Shown: piece by piece, positions 1-7,933 of the stretch | Numbering within the stretch: position 1 is the stretch's first letter | Layout of the letters: each line of letters starts with the position of its first letter | Source: a virus | Virus record (IMG/VR): IMGVR_UViG_3300017750_000002 | Coordinates: 1 to 64,000 of that record | Reading direction: 5' to 3' (one strand) | Length of the DNA: 64,000 nt | Translations under genes and position numbers: made by a program | Notes under the pieces: generated by a model | What the model was told of the DNA's origin: nothing | The model's input: only the letters and a program-made list of their open reading frames with translations | Databases searched by the model: none

Positions 1-768
1 CAACCACAACAAACTCAACAACAGCAACAAAGACAACCACAACAAAGACAACCACAACAAAGACAACCACAACAAAGACAACCACAACAAAATGTTAAAT
101 TACCCGATAGTCGATTAACTCCCCAAGAAAGAGCAGAACAAAATAAACAAAGAAATTTGAGAAATCAAACTCCTTTACCTAAAGTAGACACTCAACTAAG
201 TAGGGAAGAAATGCAAGAAAGAAACAGGCAAAGAAATTTGAGACAACAAGTATCACTACCAGAAAAAGAACAACCCCCTAAAGAAACAAAAACAGTTGCT
301 TTACCACAAAAACCACAAAAAACACAACAACAACAACTACTAGAACAAATGCGAGAATCAGTTCCTTTGCCCAAACAAACAAGCCAACAACCGACCCAAC
401 AACAAATATCAAGACCATTAGAACAAGAAACAGTACCTTTACCGAAAAATTTATCACCGAAAGTTAAACAAAAACTTCAAAGGAATGAAGTCAAACAAGT
501 TCCACTACCAAAGACACCAGAAAAAGAAGAACTATCACCGGAAGTTAGACAACAACTTCAAAGAAAAGTTGGTCAAGTAGCAAATCCACCTGTTGATGGT
601 TCTCCACTAAGTAGAACAGAACAATTTGGTTTGAGTCTCAGTGAAAAAGCAAGAAAAAGAAGAGAAGCCGAAATAGCAAGACTAAAAGGCGGAATAAACC
701 AAAGACAACAGCAAAGACAATCGAATATCCGAGAAAGACCAAGCAGAATAAGTTCGGGTGGTTTGTGA
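1..768 (+). CDS. Gln/Pro-rich repetitive protein, 5' end outside window
   Basis: The reading frame is open from base 1, so the gene starts upstream of the window; a TTG near 157 is only an internal codon. The protein is dominated by Gln, Arg, Lys and Pro and is almost certainly disordered. It contains several kinds of internal repeat: RQPQQ units at the left edge, recurring VPLPK/SLPEK-type hexamers, and two copies of an LSPxVxQxLQR block near residues 155-190 of the visible part. It lies directly upstream of tail genes and its stop overlaps the next start. I do not recognise the family. A virion-associated, linker or scaffolding-like role is inference from position only. Confidence 0.8.
   Translation, partial: QPQQTQQQQQRQPQQRQPQQRQPQQRQPQQNVKLPDSRLTPQERAEQNKQRNLRNQTPLPKVDTQLSREEMQERNRQRNLRQQVSLPEKEQPPKETKTVALPQKPQKTQQQQLLEQMRESVPLPKQTSQQPTQQQISRPLEQETVPLPKNLSPKVKQKLQRNEVKQVPLPKTPEKEELSPEVRQQLQRKVGQVANPPVDGSPLSRTEQFGLSLSEKARKRREAEIARLKGGINQRQQQRQSNIRERPSRISSGGL
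31..90 (+). repeat. Four perfect 15-bp tandem repeats
   Basis: The unit agacaaccacaacaa occurs four times head to tail without mismatch inside the Gln-rich gene and encodes RQPQQ. The 15-bp period keeps frame, so copy number can change without destroying the protein. Confidence 0.95.
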
Positions 769-992
769 TGGACAACTTAGTTACTTTAACTCAAATAAAA
801 GAATTTAAAAAGTTCTTAGAAATAGAAAAAGAAAGACAATTAGCAACGCAAGAACTTTCTGAAATTTTAGGAATAGATATATCTTTAAGCGATGCAGAAG
901 TTATGCAGAATGCAGAAGAAAGATTTTCAAAAGCATATTCTAAAGCAATAAGAGCGGAGGTTAATTCATGGATGAAGTCAGCCTTCTCATAG
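768..992 (+). CDS. Small helical protein in the head-tail region
   Basis: A 74-residue charged, mostly helical protein. ATG at 768 is preferred over the GTG at 765 because the GGGTGG upstream is better spaced. Its start overlaps the stop of the Gln-rich gene and its end overlaps the following gene by 25 nt, so translation is probably coupled. No recognisable domain. Position between virion genes suggests a head-tail connector or accessory role, but this is inference. Confidence 0.65.
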   Translation: MDNLVTLTQIKEFKKFLEIEKERQLATQELSEILGIDISLSDAEVMQNAEERFSKAYSKAIRAEVNSWMKSAFS

Positions 993-1477
993 ATTTAGTT
1001 AGCAGTAATTGGTCGTCTTCTGCGACTACTTTACAGCAAGCCGGAACAATTACAGCAGACCATGTTGCTATTCCTAACTTTGTAGATGTAAGAACACTAC
1101 AAAAGAATAAAGGTGTTAGATACGATTTAACTGCAAAAGATGTTATCATCTTCTTTGAAGATTCTCAAAACATAGAATACCCTACTACTAACTTTGATGT
1201 TAGAAATGAAACATATTCATTTACTATGCATATACGAACCATTCACGATGAAAGGGCTGGCACTGATGCCAACTTTGGTAGGGATAGGCTAAGGGCTTTA
1301 TACTTGGTCGCTCGTCATGCACTTGAGCGTAGCCGAACAGGATATACAGCGAGTGATGGTTCTAAATTCAATCAAATATTCGTAGGTTCAAGAAGTGAAA
1401 GTAATGACCGTAGTAAGCGTTTATTCGGCTATAAATTAACAGTAGAAACAAAAAGATTCGCATTAACACTCCCTTAG
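968..1477 (+). CDS. Probable tail completion/terminator-like protein
   Basis: A 169-residue protein with a good GGAGG site before the ATG. It reads as a mixed alpha/beta protein: a helical start, a central region of alternating strands, then a helix rich in Arg and Leu. It lies immediately upstream of the tail-tube candidate, the usual place for tail terminator or neck proteins in siphoviruses. Assignment rests on synteny and general fold character, not on a recognised motif. Confidence 0.5.
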   Translation: MDEVSLLIDLVSSNWSSSATTLQQAGTITADHVAIPNFVDVRTLQKNKGVRYDLTAKDVIIFFEDSQNIEYPTTNFDVRNETYSFTMHIRTIHDERAGTDANFGRDRLRALYLVARHALERSRTGYTASDGSKFNQIFVGSRSESNDRSKRLFGYKLTVETKRFALTLP

Positions 1478-1506
1478 TAAGTTTGTAAAGGAAAGGAGAG
1501 GATAAC

Positions 1507-3090
1507 ATGGCAGTAGAAAACAGCAGTATATTTTTAGGTAGCGGCGCAACGATGACTTTAGTTCCAGAATTGGACTTTTTCTTCAAAGCAGAAACAACGA
1601 GCACAACTCAAATACAACTCGTTCAAGCAGACTTAGCGCATGTCCAATTAGTTCCTAATCTTTATGTTGGTTGTACCTTAGATTGGTACGATAACGGTGT
1701 CTATACTTCTTCTCACACAATTACTGCGAATGACCATGATACCTTTACAATTACACCTGCTACGGGTGCGGCAGTTGTCACTGCTGATGATGAATTTGTT
1801 TTAAGAGCATATGGTTCACCTTGTCCTGCTCCCGATTCAGATAATGACGGAACAGGTAAAACAAGACTTCATGCTGACAATTGGTTAGGTTTGATTGAAA
1901 CTGCTTCATTCCCAAATATTGAAGTTGAAATGAAACAACTAAATCTTTCTCTTGGTGGTACTCGAAACTTTACCCACCAATACAAAGGTATTGAAACTGC
2001 ATCCGGTGGTAATCTTGCATTGGTTTGTAATCAAGTCACTTGGCTTTATTATGCTTTAGGCAAGTGTACCGAATTAAGTTTTGGTGGTGGAACTTCTGCT
2101 TCAAACCATCCAACCAATTATCACACAGGAACAGCCGCACATAAGTTGTATTTTCACGGAACCTCGAATACTTCTCATGTTGATGAAGGTCCGTTTATTT
2201 ATCGTGTTGGACAGGCAAGTTATGGAGAAAACCATATTATTCCTCCTTTGCTTTTTACTGTTGATGATACCGTTGCTGATTTAGATTCTGCTACTTATCC
2301 GGTTGCGGCAACAGGCCAATACATTACATACAAGTTTGAAGAAACAAATGGCGCACATTTGCCATCATTTGCTCTTGAGTATTCATTAACAAAAGATGTA
2401 GCAAATAACTTCCAAACAGACGAAGATGCCGATGCAGAAGACATTAACTTTGTTCGTATAGCAAGAGGAAATCGGGTCAATACTTTGACAATGACCGCTA
2501 ATGAAAATGAAGAAGTTAAAATGACTTTAGATTTGAATACAAGAGCAGTGACTCCTATTCCCCAAGCATTAGCAAGCCCAAGCACCGGCTATGAATCAAG
2601 AGGTGGACAAACTGCTAATTCTGGATTATTTAACTTTACAGCAGAACCAACACACTTAGAACCATTCTTCTTTTCGGATGGAACTATTAGCGTTTATGGA
2701 CAACAATTCTTAAAGATTACAAACTTTACTTTAACAATCAACAACAATCTAATGGATAAGAGATTCATTGGTGCTGGTAATAAAAGCATCAAAGAAGGTA
2801 TTCCTGCACAAAGAACTTATGAAATTGCTCTTACTGCTCTTGTGACAGATGATAAACTATTTACTGAATTACTAAACCAAGATGAAAATAACGATGCTAC
2901 CCAATCTATTGATTTAGTATTTACAAAAGACAGTGGAGAATCATTTACTTTAGCCTTTGATGATTACTTTACGAGTGCTAACACTTGGACTGTTCCCGAA
3001 GATAAATCAGCAATTACAGTCGAAGCAACTCTTATGCCAAGAACTTTAACAAATTGCACTACTACAACTCATTGGGTATTACAGGGATGA
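1507..3090 (+). CDS. Major tail (tube) protein candidate
   Basis: A 527-residue, beta-rich, mildly acidic protein with a strong AAGGAGAGG ribosome site. It has no transmembrane segment or signal peptide. It has the look of a tail-tube protein with extra domains, since simple tubes are 150-250 residues. It sits just before the tail assembly chaperone pair and the tape measure, the standard position of the tube gene. No sheath gene is visible, which fits a non-contractile tail. Confidence 0.6.
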   Translation: MAVENSSIFLGSGATMTLVPELDFFFKAETTSTTQIQLVQADLAHVQLVPNLYVGCTLDWYDNGVYTSSHTITANDHDTFTITPATGAAVVTADDEFVLRAYGSPCPAPDSDNDGTGKTRLHADNWLGLIETASFPNIEVEMKQLNLSLGGTRNFTHQYKGIETASGGNLALVCNQVTWLYYALGKCTELSFGGGTSASNHPTNYHTGTAAHKLYFHGTSNTSHVDEGPFIYRVGQASYGENHIIPPLLFTVDDTVADLDSATYPVAATGQYITYKFEETNGAHLPSFALEYSLTKDVANNFQTDEDADAEDINFVRIARGNRVNTLTMTANENEEVKMTLDLNTRAVTPIPQALASPSTGYESRGGQTANSGLFNFTAEPTHLEPFFFSDGTISVYGQQFLKITNFTLTINNNLMDKRFIGAGNKSIKEGIPAQRTYEIALTALVTDDKLFTELLNQDENNDATQSIDLVFTKDSGESFTLAFDDYFTSANTWTVPEDKSAITVEATLMPRTLTNCTTTTHWVLQG

Positions 3091-3095
3091 TTTAA

Positions 3096-3218
3096 ATGGT
3101 TTCATATCACGAAAAATATCTTGCTAAAATTGCTAAGAAAAAGGCGGCTTCTAAGAAGAAACCCGCTAAGAAAGATACTCCAAAGGTGACTCCAAAAACG
3201 GAATCTAAATTAGAGTAA
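3096..3218 (+). CDS. 40-residue lysine-rich peptide
   Basis: A short ORF with a start 6 nt after the tail-tube stop. After residue 10 it is almost entirely Lys, Ala, Ser, Pro and Thr, resembling histone H1-like or nucleic-acid-binding tails. It could be a small separate protein or a decayed C-terminal extension of the tube gene. No strong ribosome site is seen, so its reality is uncertain. Confidence 0.45.
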   Translation: MVSYHEKYLAKIAKKKAASKKKPAKKDTPKVTPKTESKLE

Positions 3219-3270
3219 TCATATTCCACCAACACCGTTTGTTTGTTTGTTGGTTTTGAAGGTGGATAAT

Positions 3271-3639
3271 ATGTTGAATAATAAAAAAATTATATCGGAT
3301 AAGAGTGCGCTATTTGCACTTACAGAAGCGACGGAACACTTTGTTAAAGTGGCTCCTAATACAGAAGAATACCTTAAGGTTTGGGTAAAGGAACCCACTT
3401 GGCTTGAAGCCGAGAAAGCCTTAAATTCAGTTATGAAGATTGACCAAAGAACTCAATCTTTTGATATTGATTTGCAAGCCATGTATAGATACATGGTGGA
3501 AAATTTTATTGAAAAGACTGAACCATCACTTTCCACACTCGATATGCTGCGATTAAGTCCGTATGTCGGGAATCAGTTAAAAGAAATCCTGCCTAATCCA
3601 ATGGCGATGATGCAGGAGGATGAAGAAAAAAACGAATAA
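3271..3639 (+). CDS. Tail assembly chaperone, zero-frame product (gpG-like)
   Basis: A 122-residue, mostly helical acidic protein. ATG at 3271 with GGTGG 5-8 nt upstream is preferred over the TTG at 3247. In siphoviruses a small chaperone gene lies between the tube and the tape measure and yields a second, longer product by frameshifting near its 3' end; lambda G/GT is the classical case. This gene has the same position, size and a canonical slippery heptamer six codons or fewer before its stop. It should bind the tape measure and recruit tube subunits during tail assembly. Confidence 0.75.
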   Translation: MLNNKKIISDKSALFALTEATEHFVKVAPNTEEYLKVWVKEPTWLEAEKALNSVMKIDQRTQSFDIDLQAMYRYMVENFIEKTEPSLSTLDMLRLSPYVGNQLKEILPNPMAMMQEDEEKNE

Positions 3640-3863
3640 TTAGAGATGCTGTAAAGGGTAAAGAAGCAGACCCTAAAACAATATCTTTAATTACCGTTTA
3701 TTCTTTATCTAAAGCCCTAGCCATAAGCCCTCTCGAAATATATAAAATGCCAGTATCATTAGTAAAAGACTTGTTATCGGTACACATTACTTTTGAAACA
3801 TTAAAAGCAGAAGAAATGGATAAGATGCAAAAAGATATGGAGAGGAAGAGTCGTGCCAGATGA
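3271..3863 (+). CDS. Tail assembly chaperone, -1 frameshift product (gpGT-like)
   Basis: After a -1 slip at the heptamer A AAA AAC (3627-3633) the reading frame continues from codon 3633-3635 to the TGA at 3861-3863. This adds 76 residues and gives a product of about 197. The extension has no convincing start codon or ribosome site of its own, yet the frame stays open for 228 nt and ends overlapping the tape-measure start at 3853. That is the classical GT arrangement. It is written as a single span; translation shifts frame once. Confidence 0.75.
3627..3633 (+). promoter_or_regulatory. -1 programmed frameshift heptamer A AAA AAC
   Basis: In the zero frame the codons read AAA AAC after a preceding A, matching the X XXY YYZ rule exactly. 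The zero-frame stop TAA follows after one codon (3637-3639). The -1 frame remains open into the tape-measure start. I did not identify a clear stimulatory hairpin just downstream. Confidence 0.75.
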
Positions 3864-6147
3864 ATTGACCGATGTTATTAATGACTTAAATTCTCTTCGT
3901 TCTGGTACAATAAAAGCAGGTATAGAGTTTAAAGGCTTTACTAAGAAAATTACAGAAGTAGCCGCCGGTACAGATGGCGCAAGTAAGGCTTGGACTACAT
4001 TTAGTCGTTTAGTTTCAGGTACTCCTTTATGGAAGGTACAGAATCAATTAAGAGCATATCTTTCTATTTTAGCAGGTTTTGAAAATCGTTCCAAAGCCAA
4101 CGCAAAGGCGATGGACAAAGAAGCACAGCAGACGATAGAAAAAATAAAAGGGTATAAAAAACTAAATAAAATTATGAGTGCTGTCACTAAAAATGAAAAA
4201 AATTTATTGACAATGCAAGGTGATAAAGCAGAACTAGAAGATAGATTATCCAAGCAACTCGACATTAATGCAAAGGCTAAAATAAAAACCATTGAATTAC
4301 AACAAGAATTATCGGATTTAGAAGACCTATATAGTCAAAACGCTTTAAGTGCTATGACCTTAGCCATAGAAACAAATAAAATCAATAAAGCGATGAAGGC
4401 GCAAATACAGATAGCAAACGAAAGTGCGAAAGTTCATGATAATTTAGCATCAGTTATTGATGATGTTGAAGAAGCAAATATAGAAGCGTTAAAAAGCACA
4501 GCAGCATATCAACAAGTATTGTTAGCGACAGGAAGCGAAGAAAAGGCTATGGCTCGTTCTATTGGTTTCTTTAAACAAAGAAATAAATTAGTTCTCAAAG
4601 AAGAACAAACCTTAATAAAACAAGCAAAGTTAGCATATGCTTATGATAAAAATAGGATTAAAGAGGCAAAGAAATTATCAAAACTACAAGGAAAAGGAAG
4701 AATCGGTCAATTTTTTGCTGGAAGAAGTGAAAGAAAAAGTATGCGAAAAGACCAATCTTCTGCGCTTAAAACAGCAAAAAGAGATGCAGGTTCGGCCATT
4801 TACGGTGGAGTAAAAGAAAATCTCAAGAATGCTAAAATGTTATTAGCACCATTATTAGTTGTCACCAAATCGGCAAAGGCTATTTATTCTGCCGTTAATC
4901 CAATGTCTTCAGGTGCTAAAAAATTTAGAACCAAAATGTATAAAATAATCGAAAAATTACAACCTATATTCTCTTTAGTATTTAAGTATTTGATTATGGG
5001 AATGTTAGCAATAGCAGGTTTCTTTGTTATACTAATGTTTATGAAAAGATACTATGCAATATTACAAGAATTTGGAGTTATAGATGAAATTAAAGAATTA
5101 GGAAAGTTAGCATTTGATTTCATAAAAACTGGATGGAAAGCAATAAGCGCATTCATATCAGGTGACTATCAAAAAGCCCTTGACCATTTGACTGTGTTTG
5201 TTGATAAAGGAATTGTTCTTTTAATTAAAACGGGTAAAGTCTTAGCAAAGATGGCTTTCCTAGCATTAGTCGCAGGTTTTGAACTATTAATGGATGCCGT
5301 GTATAAATTCTACAAAGACCCTGCATTTAGAAAACAGGTTATGGGAATATTAATGAAGGTTGCTTTGGTCGTGGTTGGTCTAATTGTCGTGCAATTCTTA
5401 ATTGGTGTTGCCTTATCTATTGCCGCCACATTTGCGTTGCCAATATTATTAGGTGTTGTTATTCTAGCCGCACTTTATACGGTGGCTAGATGGTTAGATA
5501 ATAAGTTTGGTGACTATTACCAAAACATAGAAGATACAATATATGACATATTTAATATGGTATATACAGTATTCAACGATGCTTATAATGCTATTATTTA
5601 TATCAAAGATGGAATTGTTGATAAAGTTATAGAAGCATATCAAATCCTCAAAGACTTTTATAGTTTCGGAGAAAAGAAAGAAAAAGCAAGGGCTTGGATG
5701 AAAACAACAGCCGAGAAAATAATAGATTTAGCCATGAAACTGTATAACTTCCTTACAGGAGAAAAAGTTAAAGAAAAAGTCCAAGCAGGAAGGGATAAGT
5801 ATAATGCTATCAAAAAGAGTTTTACAGAAAAAGGAATCGAACAAACAATTAGAGATTCATATAAAAGTGGAATGTTAAGTGCATTACCAAAGTTTGCTAA
5901 CGGCGGAACTTCGAGGGGAGGAATGGCATTAGTGGGAGAATTAGGGCCAGAACTAGTTAGATTAAATAGAGGCGATAAGGTATTCAGTAATGCTCAATCA
6001 AAAAACATGGTAGGAAATACTAACATACATATTACAATTAACGCCAAAGATACTTCCAAAGCAGAAATGCGTCGTATTGCTAATGAGTTAGGAAACATGA
6101 TTAACAATAAGATGAACCGAACTGGGGCCACAAGAACACTGAGATGA
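3853..6147 (+). CDS. Tail tape measure protein
   Basis: A 764-residue protein starting with GTG and overlapping the end of the frameshift product. Residues about 80-300 are long charged helices of coiled-coil type. Hydrophobic segments lie around residues 375-400, 445-480 and 495-550. The C-terminus carries a Gly-rich motif of the form GGMALVGELGPELVRL, which is common at tape-measure C-termini. Length sets tail length. At about 1.5 angstrom per residue it implies a tail near 115 nm, a rule-of-thumb estimate. Context between chaperone and tail-tip genes supports the call. Confidence 0.85.
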   Translation: MPDELTDVINDLNSLRSGTIKAGIEFKGFTKKITEVAAGTDGASKAWTTFSRLVSGTPLWKVQNQLRAYLSILAGFENRSKANAKAMDKEAQQTIEKIKGYKKLNKIMSAVTKNEKNLLTMQGDKAELEDRLSKQLDINAKAKIKTIELQQELSDLEDLYSQNALSAMTLAIETNKINKAMKAQIQIANESAKVHDNLASVIDDVEEANIEALKSTAAYQQVLLATGSEEKAMARSIGFFKQRNKLVLKEEQTLIKQAKLAYAYDKNRIKEAKKLSKLQGKGRIGQFFAGRSERKSMRKDQSSALKTAKRDAGSAIYGGVKENLKNAKMLLAPLLVVTKSAKAIYSAVNPMSSGAKKFRTKMYKIIEKLQPIFSLVFKYLIMGMLAIAGFFVILMFMKRYYAILQEFGVIDEIKELGKLAFDFIKTGWKAISAFISGDYQKALDHLTVFVDKGIVLLIKTGKVLAKMAFLALVAGFELLMDAVYKFYKDPAFRKQVMGILMKVALVVVGLIVVQFLIGVALSIAATFALPILLGVVILAALYTVARWLDNKFGDYYQNIEDTIYDIFNMVYTVFNDAYNAIIYIKDGIVDKVIEAYQILKDFYSFGEKKEKARAWMKTTAEKIIDLAMKLYNFLTGEKVKEKVQAGRDKYNAIKKSFTEKGIEQTIRDSYKSGMLSALPKFANGGTSRGGMALVGELGPELVRLNRGDKVFSNAQSKNMVGNTNIHITINAKDTSKAEMRRIANELGNMINNKMNRTGATRTLR

Positions 6148-6151
6148 TAAT

Positions 6152-6784
6152 ATGACTTATGTATATTTAAAAACTCAAGCATATAAAGGTACTAACTTAT
6201 CAGTTAATACTATTCCTTTAGATGTTTCAAGTGTTGGAATTAGTGTGACTAAAACAATTCCAGCATTCCCTGTTCCATTATCCGGTGTAGCGGCAGGTGA
6301 ATCAATTACTGCGGCTTTGGATTTAGGAATGGCAACGAAGGGTATTTCTTTAAGCGGTACAATTACTGATACTTCAATTACCAAAACAATTGGTGGAGTA
6401 AATACCACATTAACATTTACAGCGCACGAAGTTGCTCAAATGATAGCGGCGGGTGTTGATTCGACAGGTTTTGCTAAAAACCAAGCCTTTTCTGAATTAG
6501 TTATTTTAATGCCATCATTTGTTGATAGCAACTATGCGGCAAGAGCAGGAATAGATACAAATGATAGAAGTACGGGTGTTCTGATTCCACTGACATTTGG
6601 CTCAAGGGGTGGTGCAAATTCAAAAGATAATAAAGGTGTTCCCACTCCATTTTCAACATTTCCAGACACTTCAACTGATTTAGGACTCACAGGATTCGTT
6701 AGAAGTTTTACAACCAATTTTGAAGCAGAAGCATTTGATTTATCTTTTACTTTAGAATTTGAAGTTGCCAGCGTTGTTCCTTGA
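6152..6784 (+). CDS. Tail protein, probable distal-tail or tip component
   Basis: A 210-residue, Thr/Ser/Gly-rich, beta-type protein with few charges and no transmembrane helix. It follows the tape measure by 4 nt. In siphoviruses this position normally holds the distal tail protein. The primary sequence offers no specific motif, so the role is positional inference. Confidence 0.5.
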   Translation: MTYVYLKTQAYKGTNLSVNTIPLDVSSVGISVTKTIPAFPVPLSGVAAGESITAALDLGMATKGISLSGTITDTSITKTIGGVNTTLTFTAHEVAQMIAAGVDSTGFAKNQAFSELVILMPSFVDSNYAARAGIDTNDRSTGVLIPLTFGSRGGANSKDNKGVPTPFSTFPDTSTDLGLTGFVRSFTTNFEAEAFDLSFTLEFEVASVVP

Positions 6785-6793
6785 GGTGATTAA

Positions 6794-7933
6794 ATGTACG
6801 ATGTATTAACAGGAAAACAAAGAGCATTAGTGTTCCCTGTTATGTGCAACGGATTTGTTAAGATTGATTACTCAGATAATGTTCCAAATTCAGCAGATGA
6901 TATTGGTTATGGTGTTTGGTCACATAGCGGTGACTTTACTTTTGAGGCTATTGTGACTCCTTATGATATTAACGGGGCTTCCGATTTAGAATTGGACGGA
7001 AGAACATTAACTGCATCAAAGAAAATTATGCCTAATAATGTAAATGAAAGCACCTTGACCAACTACCAAAGTAATCTATATTTATCTGGCTCAAATAGAG
7101 TTTCGCACGAAATGAGAATTTTTTCCAGCACTAATTTCTATATTTCTTTAAAAAATGGAACAGTTCGTACTCACAATCAACCAGCAGAATATCATATTCT
7201 AGTTGGTATTAAATTGAGTAATGGGGCAGTTCAAGAATTTTTGACCACTGCTCCTGTTATTCTTCCAACTAATACAAGGTCTTGGGTTTATTCAAGTATA
7301 GGTGAATTAACGGCTACTGGATTAAATGAGGAAGGAAGAGTAGAATATGAATTATGCACTGCTATACGGGGAAGTGGCTTTTCTTCGGGTAGTAATGTCT
7401 TGCCAGTCACGACCTTTTCAACTGATGCCAACGCACCCGCACAAAGAGGTCAAGAACTCTTCGTCAGAAATGGCTTTACATACACCTCTATTGGCACTGT
7501 GGCTAGCGTCAGTGCCTCGGCTAATACCCTCACGCTGTTTGCTAATTATGAAGGGGATTTGCCAAATACAACTCAAATTTTTAAGCGCACTTATCTCGAC
7601 CCAACCTATGTTGAAAATTCATTTCATATCGCTTGCACCTATGATGAAACTGCTAAAGAATTAAATATCTACCTTAATGGTTTATTGGTTAAGACTGGAA
7701 CTCACGCACAGTCTGGCACATTTTCATTTGAGGATGAAGATTTATTTATTGGTGCAACGGGTGGTGGTGCAACAGGAGTAGATTCAGCATTTACAAATAA
7801 ACAATTTATGGGGGAAATGCATGAGATGTGTTTAACATCTGTTATTCGTAGAAGGTTCCCATCTATTAATTCTTTGCATCCTAATTACAACGATACATTA
7901 TTTTACTTTAGATTTGAAGAGGTGGACTTATGA
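6794..7933 (+). CDS. Tail protein with LamG/concanavalin-like domain
   Basis: A 379-residue protein with GAGGTG before the ATG. Residues about 280-375 show the LamG-type pattern: HIACTYD, then YLNGLLVKTG, then a LFIGATGGG turn and FMGEMHEM. This jelly-roll fold usually binds carbohydrate or protein. The N-terminal 250 residues are beta-rich and unassigned. Its stop overlaps the start of the giant tail gene, so the two are probably made and assembled together. A host-surface binding role is inference. Confidence 0.65.
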   Translation: MYDVLTGKQRALVFPVMCNGFVKIDYSDNVPNSADDIGYGVWSHSGDFTFEAIVTPYDINGASDLELDGRTLTASKKIMPNNVNESTLTNYQSNLYLSGSNRVSHEMRIFSSTNFYISLKNGTVRTHNQPAEYHILVGIKLSNGAVQEFLTTAPVILPTNTRSWVYSSIGELTATGLNEEGRVEYELCTAIRGSGFSSGSNVLPVTTFSTDANAPAQRGQELFVRNGFTYTSIGTVASVSASANTLTLFANYEGDLPNTTQIFKRTYLDPTYVENSFHIACTYDETAKELNIYLNGLLVKTGTHAQSGTFSFEDEDLFIGATGGGATGVDSAFTNKQFMGEMHEMCLTSVIRRRFPSINSLHPNYNDTLFYFRFEEVDL

